The position numbers and the translations under genes were made by a program. Below, piece by piece: positions 35,101 to 39,305 of a DNA stretch of 39,305 nucleotides. The notes beneath the pieces were generated by a model. It worked only from the letters and a program-made list of their open reading frames with translations, was not told the DNA's origin and made no database searches. The stretch is from Saprospiraceae bacterium (GTDB lineage Bacteria; Bacteroidota; Bacteroidia; Chitinophagales; Saprospiraceae): contig JAQXAY010000096.1 of NCBI GenBank assembly GCA_029252685.1, positions 1-39,305 on the forward strand, in the 5' to 3' direction. Position 1 is the first letter of the stretch. Each line of letters starts with the position of its first letter.

Positions 35101-36854
35101 AGGACAATGGTTCTATTCAAGTACAAATCACTGGAGGTTCTGGCTTCTATGACATCGTCTGGTCCAATGGAAACACAGACGCAGTAAACATTGGGCTTGC
35201 AGCAGGTGATTACTCAGTAACCATTACAGATCAAATCAATAATTGTCCTTCAGTTACAGGAACGGCAACTATAGTTGATCCCGCAGGAATAAATGCACTG
35301 ATTTTTGATATTGCACCAGTAAGTTGCGCAGGTGCCATTGGCATTGACTGCGATGGATCTGCTTCCGCATCGGCTGAATACACAGACGGTACAGTGGGTT
35401 CTTTTACTTTCAACTGGTTACCTTCTGGTGAAATAACTTCTAACGCAATAACTAGCTCAGCCAATTTCCTTTGTGCGGGTATGGATTCTTTGATCGTCTC
35501 TGATGGATTCTGTAAAGACACCTTCTTTTTTGAAGTTGGCGCTCCGGAACCCTTAGCATCAGATATCGCGATAATTGATGCTACCTGCCTAGGACTTGAT
35601 GACGGTACGGCTACTGCTCAAGGTTTAGGAGGAACAAGTCCTTACACCTACCTTTGGGAAGGGAATATAGCAGGACCTACCCTTAACGGTCTTTCGGCTG
35701 GTTCATACCAAGTCACCATTGAAGATGATAAAGGTTGTACGATAACAAGTGTTGCTTTTGTAGATGAGCCAGCTTTTCCACTAGACGGTTCAGTTGATCT
35801 AAATGCGAGCTCGCCGGAGGTTAGTTGCTTTGGTGAAGCAGATGCTTTTGTATCAGTTATTGCCACTGGGGGTAATGTATCTCAGGGTAATCTTCAATAT
35901 ATTTGGGGGCCAGGAGTCAGTGCAAGTATATCCTCATCCAGCGCTTTTGGGTTAAGCTCGGGTACTTATGCCGTAACTGTAGTCGACAACCAAGGTTGTC
36001 AATTCCCTCTTACTTTCGATATCGGAAGTCCGGATCCTATCACTTTTAATATTCCTGAAATAGATGATATCCTTTGCCCTGGTGGAACAACTACTGTTAC
36101 TGTTGATTCAGCTGTAGGTGGTAATGGTCTATCCAGCCTATTCTACACATTTGCTATAGATGGTGGAGCTCCACAAACGCTTGGAACATCGATTGAGGTA
36201 TTCCCAGGTCAGCATATAGTGACTGTTACTGATATTTCAGACGATGCCTGTTCCTCAGATACAATATTCAGTATTGCAGGACTAACAGAGTCTGTGTTGA
36301 ACTATCCAAACCCAATTGAAATTGAGCTTGGAGCAAGTCAGCAAGTATTGCCTAGCATAGCTGCATTCAATAATCCATTGGACCCAGATTCAATCTTCTG
36401 GACACCAAATGATTTCCTAACGTTTTCAGATGATCTTTTAGAGCCTATTGTAACACCATTAGAATCTATGGAATATCTAATAGAAGCATATGATATCAAT
36501 GGTTGCTATATCTCTGCAGAGTTAATTATTGAAGTTGATAAGAACAGAAACATTTACATTCCAAATATATTCACTCCAAATGGTGATGGATTCAACTCAA
36601 TCTTCCAGCCAATCGCAGGAGTAGGAGTTCGAAAAATGAATTACTTTAGAGTGTATGATCGTTGGGGCGCTATGCTTCACGAACGTCTAGAAGTAAACGG
36701 TAATGACCTAAGTTTCGAAAACCCAGCTGTAGCTTGGGATGGCAAATTCAAAGGTAAAGAAGTGAGCCAAGGGGTTTACATATACCTTGCTGAAATAGAG
36801 TTCTTGGACGGAAGAGTCCTACTCTATAGAGGAGATGTCACCTTAGTTAAATAA
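32181..36854 (+). CDS. Giant T9SS adhesin: cohesin-like domain, SprB repeats, gliding-motility C-terminal domain
   Basis: The ATG at 32181 gives 1557 residues with a standard signal peptide (cleavage near VKAQ, 20-22); a TTG 33 bp upstream would bury it. Order: N-terminal region to about 312; a cohesin-like domain at about 314-457 (ICVPILIEDYTEILNFQFVVSYDP, then PNGEILFEICFDVVG); about 11 SprB-type repeats at 461-1374, each with a Cys/Asp-Gly start, a YxW-type centre and a closing YxVTVTDxxGC; a PKD/Ig-like stretch; and the type-B gliding-motility tail from about 1456 (NIFTPNGDGFNSIF, YDRWGAMLHE, WDGKFKG, GVYIYLAEI). It should be exported by the T9SS to the cell surface. Lys and Arg are scarce and Asp/Cys common. 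It resembles SprB-like adhesins but is far shorter than SprB. Confidence 0.9.
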   Translation: MSIKNQLLIGFILLLGGFVKAQIPQSISIEKSTNGQRAQLACVPGQENFAGTVSLGAIVAQSNDIDLDTMFLCVNDTVGIVHNGDQILTGDPNPATPAGICYGFYNCAPSISGPDDIAVIGGDPCLVPDPLPLPGSPLDFLVVLENNNLNGDITLFNDGNLIDNFNGGNPFQVFWSPLTFDELNDIGGGVFKPNYEDNGPCAHTNIDAAFSVVYLNEIEVQNIQIGPLVNLGDCSARFDLVGGLPEFDASETYTITANLASNPSVIATINTGPTGHGEEVKISVPQAGTYNVTVEDTKGCPLTFQIDMSACTQTVTMTIDDISIEPSVSTICVPILIEDYTEILNFQFVVSYDPTVLNVASPGIVNPNPILGVSPPFGATAPEGNYIVAWTALPPIGVDIPNGEILFEICFDVVGTLGDQTAINIIETSTLPLDFNNNNGDVISAIVNPGNLIIEPNTVFDLAITASDETCADLENGSLTAQASGGSAPYTYTCVSDDGSINTTVTIVDPTDVFTLNNLAPDIYTITVTDDTGAALPAESIAINPGIDIEVIIGASPAECFGGEGEMTATAIVNTVIIDPPLPEYQFEWSTGDFGNVLTGITAGSYSVTLTDTNLMCSGTSTDNLPQAAPIVFTTDSITNASCSGIADGALEVDISGGTGSTYNLILQDINGNTISAITDTIISVNNLSDGDYLLIAEDGNLCSDSTIINIGASISLELNVSAAQEVNCFGDCDAFLTVDAQTIGGTSSNYNFAWIPAVNNLDGASTTTASDLCAGTYTLQLTDDVGCSTSSTFDISEPTELTASVTDVQNESCAVGNDGSITLEVNGGTPSYTYDWGPLGQTDSIAINLSAGLYIVTVTDDNNCEVVLNQDIIAPTPPTINSMPDFALACNGDSDGTLTVDAVGSVNPISLYNWSTGNSGISLTTETNLSAGVYYVTIEDAIGCVAIDSAEVTEPDAIEIANFVSNSPLCPGEDNGSIQVQITGGSGFYDIVWSNGNTDAVNIGLAAGDYSVTITDQINNCPSVTGTATIVDPAGINALIFDIAPVSCAGAIGIDCDGSASASAEYTDGTVGSFTFNWLPSGEITSNAITSSANFLCAGMDSLIVSDGFCKDTFFFEVGAPEPLASDIAIIDATCLGLDDGTATAQGLGGTSPYTYLWEGNIAGPTLNGLSAGSYQVTIEDDKGCTITSVAFVDEPAFPLDGSVDLNASSPEVSCFGEADAFVSVIATGGNVSQGNLQYIWGPGVSASISSSSAFGLSSGTYAVTVVDNQGCQFPLTFDIGSPDPITFNIPEIDDILCPGGTTTVTVDSAVGGNGLSSLFYTFAIDGGAPQTLGTSIEVFPGQHIVTVTDISDDACSSDTIFSIAGLTESVLNYPNPIEIELGASQQVLPSIAAFNNPLDPDSIFWTPNDFLTFSDDLLEPIVTPLESMEYLIEAYDINGCYISAELIIEVDKNRNIYIPNIFTPNGDGFNSIFQPIAGVGVRKMNYFRVYDRWGAMLHERLEVNGNDLSFENPAVAWDGKFKGKEVSQGVYIYLAEIEFLDGRVLLYRGDVTLVK
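33561..36302 (+). repeat. Array of about 11 SprB-type repeats (protein level)
   Basis: Residues 461-1374 of the adhesin divide into about 11 units of 75-95 residues. Each has an opening C..G.xDG motif, a central W/Y, the pattern LSAGxYxVTVTD and a following Gly-Cys. The units are strongly diverged, so no exact DNA repeat is present; conserved cysteines suggest one or two disulfides per unit. Confidence 0.75.
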
Positions 36855-36892
36855 AAAAAAGCCTGCAAGATGAATCTTGCAGGCTTTTTTTA
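36853..36892. terminator. Bidirectional terminator between the adhesin and the LamG gene
   Basis: GCCTGCAAGA (36861-36870) and TCTTGCAGGC (36875-36884) form a 10-bp perfect stem with a TGAA loop, preceded by eight A and followed by a T-run. It ends transcription in both directions between two convergent T9SS cargo genes. Confidence 0.93.
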
Positions 36893-36907
36893 TTTCAACA
36901 TCAAGAA

Positions 36908-38158
36908 CTAATTCATAAGCGCAACAGTTCCTAAAGTTTTTTCCTCAACTCCGCCACAATTATAAATTACTTGATAGTAATAATTATCAACAGATGCTAC
37001 TTTTCCCATAATTGTTCCATCCCATCTTTCAAATGGATCATTTGTTGTGAAGACAATATTGTTCAATCTATCTACCACAGAAAATGAAACAAAATCGGTC
37101 ATAGCGAATGGATTATCAATACCAAAACTATCATTTAAACCATCCCCATTTGGTGTAAAAGCATTTGCTAGATACGAAATACAATCAAGTGTTGTAGGAT
37201 CAATTACATTGACTCTGAAGGTATCAGATGCAATACAACCAAAGTTATCAAAGAAATTCAATGTATAGGTTGTAGTCTCAGTTGGAGATAGAAAAGTAGA
37301 AGGGTCGTTGACATCCTGAACACCTGTTGGTGGTTCCCAAAGAAATGAATTTGCGCAGGAGCCTGTGCTAAAAGAAGCTATACTATTACCCAAATACAGA
37401 ATTGTGTCCTTTCCAACAGATAGATCTACAAATCCGTTACCAATTTTATCCGGGAATAAATACAACTCCTCAACCTGAGCAGTCACCAATGCTCTATCAT
37501 AAAGTCTAAATTCATCCATAATTCCCTCAAAATTGCTAGCAGTAACTGTACATGTACTAAAACCAAGCTCAAGATTTATATTGTCCTTAGTAATATCAAT
37601 TCGATTGGGCTTTAGAATTTTTTCTTTCAAAACTCCGTCAAGATACAAGAGTAATTCTGTTCCATCACGAACCAAACAGACATGATGCCAACAATTGGTT
37701 TCGTCTAAATCAACATCAAAATTTGCATTCAAATTTTCATCTTCACTGACAAGTACGTTTATACTCTTAGAATTAGGAATATATCGTATTGAAAAGGCAT
37801 TTTCCAAGTCACAAAGATCTCTCTTCGATACTAAGGTCTGTACACCAAATACATTTTGTTCTATAGGCTTAAAGAAGAAGCTCATCGTAAAATCCTCTGT
37901 TCCAAACACATCTGTAGCTTCACCTTGAATAACAGCTTTATTGTCAAGGCCGTTAAATCGAAGCCCATTTCCTTCAACCCCACAATCAAGCTGATTACCG
38001 AAGATAACTGCATCATTACTATTGTTTCCTGTTACATCAGGAATCTCATCGTCTTCTATAGTCTCAAAATCATAATGAACGATTAAATCAATCGTTGTTT
38101 GAGCAAATAAATTATTTAGTCCTACAAAAAGCAGGATCAATAGGGGAAATTTTCTCAT
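36908..38158 (-). CDS. LamG-domain secreted protein with gliding-motility C-terminal domain
   Basis: The ATG at 38158 gives 416 residues with a signal peptide ending LFAQ (17-20); an in-frame TTG 24 bp upstream is a poorer start. Residues 21-235 are a LamG/concanavalin-like jelly-roll (VHYDFE near 27-32, FNGLDNKAVI, TMSFFFKP, WHHVCLVRDGTELLLYLDG, then GIMDEFRLYDRAL), which often binds sugars or adhesive partners. Residues about 245-320 are a PKD/Ig-like domain, and 328-416 are the type-B gliding-motility tail (ANAFTPNGDGLNDSF, VVDRLNNIVF, ERWDGTIMGK, YYYQVIY). It should be a T9SS-exported surface protein. Its convergent neighbour carries the same kind of tail. Confidence 0.9.
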   Translation of the reverse strand: MRKFPLLILLFVGLNNLFAQTTIDLIVHYDFETIEDDEIPDVTGNNSNDAVIFGNQLDCGVEGNGLRFNGLDNKAVIQGEATDVFGTEDFTMSFFFKPIEQNVFGVQTLVSKRDLCDLENAFSIRYIPNSKSINVLVSEDENLNANFDVDLDETNCWHHVCLVRDGTELLLYLDGVLKEKILKPNRIDITKDNINLELGFSTCTVTASNFEGIMDEFRLYDRALVTAQVEELYLFPDKIGNGFVDLSVGKDTILYLGNSIASFSTGSCANSFLWEPPTGVQDVNDPSTFLSPTETTTYTLNFFDNFGCIASDTFRVNVIDPTTLDCISYLANAFTPNGDGLNDSFGIDNPFAMTDFVSFSVVDRLNNIVFTTNDPFERWDGTIMGKVASVDNYYYQVIYNCGGVEEKTLGTVALMN

Positions 38159-38211
38159 TTCAAAATCTTTATTTTTATTCAAGTTGAGAACGAAACAAAT
38201 GGCCCTTTATT

Positions 38212-38529
38212 TTAGCCAAACATATTACCTAAACCACCTAATCCTGAAGGTAAAATATCCTTTAGCATTTTTTTATTCTCCGATTCCTCGACTTCAGCAA
38301 CCTTATTCTGAACATTATTAAATGCTACTAGAAGAATATCTTCTAACTCTTCAGAATCAGTAGTATCTACCTTATTGAGATCCAAAGAGATATCAAGTAT
38401 CTCTCTCAGTCCATTAAATTTAATCTTTACAGCTCCATCACCAGCTTGTTCTGTCATCTCAAGAGCAGCAAGTGTTGCCTGCATTTGCTCCTTCTTCTCC
38501 TCCATGTTTCCCATCAAGTCTCCAAACAT
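38212..38529 (-). CDS. ybaB: YbaB/EbfC family nucleoid-associated protein
   Basis: This 105-residue protein has the family pattern: a helical N-terminus (MGNMEEKKEQMQATLAALEM), then the central strand region GDGAVKIKFNGLREILDISLDL, then a long C-terminal helix with a Gly-rich tail ending GGLGNMFG. YbaB/EbfC proteins bind DNA as dimers. The usual neighbours dnaX and recR are absent here. A TATATTTG -7 element lies about 26 nt ahead of its ATG, and the LamG gene follows 53 bp downstream, perhaps by read-through. Confidence 0.9.
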   Translation of the reverse strand: MFGDLMGNMEEKKEQMQATLAALEMTEQAGDGAVKIKFNGLREILDISLDLNKVDTTDSEELEDILLVAFNNVQNKVAEVEESENKKMLKDILPSGLGGLGNMFG

Positions 38530-38558
38530 AATTCAATTGTTGGTTAAAAATATATTAG

Positions 38559-38566
38559 CAAATATA
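38559..38566 (-). promoter_or_regulatory. Promoter -7 element of ybaB
   Basis: The minus strand reads TATATTTG, an exact TAnnTTTG match about 26 nt ahead of the start codon. No clear -33 TTG at the usual distance. Confidence 0.5.
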
Positions 38567-38593
38567 TGTAATTCTGACGCTTTAAAATTGAAG

Positions 38594-38625
38594 TGCCCGC
38601 ATATTATGGTCTAATTATGCAGGCA
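38594..38625 (-). terminator. Probable terminator after porG
   Basis: On the minus strand TGCCTGCATA pairs with TATGCGGGCA (38594-38603 with 38616-38625), including one T-G wobble and a 12-nt loop, then a weak T-stretch. It lies 25 bp past the porG stop. Confidence 0.5.
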
Positions 38626-38649
38626 ATACAAAGGTTTATTCTTTAAACT

Positions 38650-39305
38650 CTAAAACTTGTAGCAAGAACTTCCTGAGGCATTGATCCTGTAAACCAAGTT
38701 TATTCCTGCGAAAACATACCAATCATTATCTGTAGGTAACCCATTAATACTGATACCATCGAAATAGTCAGATAAGACATAACGTAGGCCAGCTTGTAGA
38801 TCTATCCTAAAGTCTTCAGAATCATTAAAGAAGAATTTTAAACCTGCTCCTCCTGGCAAAGATATAAACGCAGTCTCATCATTTGGTTCCGGGAACGGCT
38901 CAACGACATAATTCGCATTCGGCTCAGATAATTCAATATTAGAATTAAAAATAGTGTAAGCTACTCCACCAAACAAGTAAGGAACTACAGCCTGTCTTCT
39001 AAATACAACACCTTTCCTAAGCTTAGCAGGTTGAAATAAATTGATTTCAAGCGTCATCGCCATTTCAGTAAGATCTCCTTCAAAACTAAAGTTTCGGATA
39101 GAATACGTTTTATTATATTTATCATTTCCTGACAACTTTGATCTGAGCACATGTGTCTCCAAATTAACATATGGATGCAAAATCAGACGACCAAATACAC
39201 CAAAGCCAACTTTTGTCTCTTCTAGATTTGTAAAATCTTCTGTCAGCTCGCCAAAATAATTACTTCCACCAGCCATTATTCCGATCTCCATATCTACTTG
39301 TGAAA
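38650..39305 (-). CDS. porG: PorG-like T9SS outer-membrane protein (partial, N-terminus beyond right edge)
   Basis: The reading frame is open to the window end; upstream of the first internal Met it reads SQVD, so that Met (39291) is not the start and the signal peptide lies outside. The visible 218 residues form an amphipathic beta-barrel pattern: MEIGIMAGGSNYFGEL at the mature N-terminus, FGRLILHPYVNLETHVLRSKLSG, VVPYLFGGVAYTIFNS, ISLPGGAGLKFFFND, IDLQAGLRYVLSDYFDGISI and a final VFAGINLVYRI strand. The start block and the DYFDGIS region match the PorG (DUF6089) family, the outer-membrane partner of the PorK/PorN ring in the type IX secretion machine. I cannot exclude a PorG-like paralogue. 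Confidence 0.85.
   Translation of the reverse strand, partial: SQVDMEIGIMAGGSNYFGELTEDFTNLEETKVGFGVFGRLILHPYVNLETHVLRSKLSGNDKYNKTYSIRNFSFEGDLTEMAMTLEINLFQPAKLRKGVVFRRQAVVPYLFGGVAYTIFNSNIELSEPNANYVVEPFPEPNDETAFISLPGGAGLKFFFNDSEDFRIDLQAGLRYVLSDYFDGISINGLPTDNDWYVFAGINLVYRINASGSSCYKF

Noticed and set aside
33561-36302. Possible recent DNA duplication in the adhesin
   Set aside because: Repeats are recognisable only at the protein level and are strongly diverged; no exact DNA repeat was seen.
1-39305. Search for tRNA/rRNA genes, IS elements, phage genes, toxin-antitoxin pairs or defence genes
   Set aside because: No cloverleaf-like segment, transposase, integrase, terminal inverted repeats or defence-type domain was recognised by eye; a covariance-model search would be needed to rule out small RNAs.

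Overview
The window is chromosomal DNA from a member of the Bacteroidota. The evidence is direct: AT-rich coding DNA, no Shine-Dalgarno-like leaders, repeated matches to the Bacteroidota promoter element TAnnTTTG just upstream of starts, type IX secretion (T9SS) parts and cargo (PorX, PorG, one type-A sorting tail, two gliding-motility type-B tails), a Rho factor with a long charged insert, and the BamD / RNA polymerase omega / CoaBC / DUF4835 gene order. The long SprB-repeat adhesin would fit a Saprospiria-, Cytophagia- or Flavobacteriia-like organism, but I cannot fix the class. I saw no tRNA, rRNA, CRISPR array, insertion sequence or prophage.

Layout. 1-3879 (minus): a tight four-gene unit of fumarylacetoacetase, PBP4-type DD-peptidase, small haem-binding-domain protein and a lipoprotein methyltransferase cut by the left edge. 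3980-6478 (minus): large secreted M14 zinc carboxypeptidase. 6820-7665 (plus): membrane-anchored glucosaminidase. 7792-9310 (minus): MlaE/MlaF-type transporter pair. 9369-14318 (minus): bamD - rpoZ - coaBC - DUF4835 - an unrecognised secreted 525-residue protein. 14579-16910 (plus): DUF3137 membrane protein, TraB/GumN protein and gamma-carbonic anhydrase-like protein, nearly touching. 16897-18129 (minus): HD phosphohydrolase, divergent from porX (18365-19918, plus). 19951-21864 (minus): frr and serS. 22142-23878 (plus): rho behind a long leader. 23957-26979 (minus): type-A T9SS cargo and an MsbA-like exporter. 27064-30631 (minus): fabH - efp - accB - accC. 30792-32027 (plus): hutI. 32181-36854 (plus): giant adhesin with a cohesin-like domain, about 11 SprB repeats and a gliding-motility C-terminal domain. 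36908-38158 (minus): LamG protein with the same kind of tail; then ybaB and, cut by the right edge, porG.

How it fits together. Most of the window is core biology: envelope building and lipid traffic, fatty-acid initiation, translation and transcription termination, CoA synthesis. A T9SS theme runs through it: PorX regulates the system, PorG belongs to its envelope core, DUF4835 is a probable accessory, and three secreted proteins carry its sorting tails. I found no clearly new defence or mobile system. The best leads are the rho leader and its disordered insert, the cohesin-bearing adhesin, the DUF3137-TraB-carbonic anhydrase cluster, the lipoprotein methyltransferase operon, the pairing of PorX with an HD phosphohydrolase, and the uncharacterised protein next to DUF4835.
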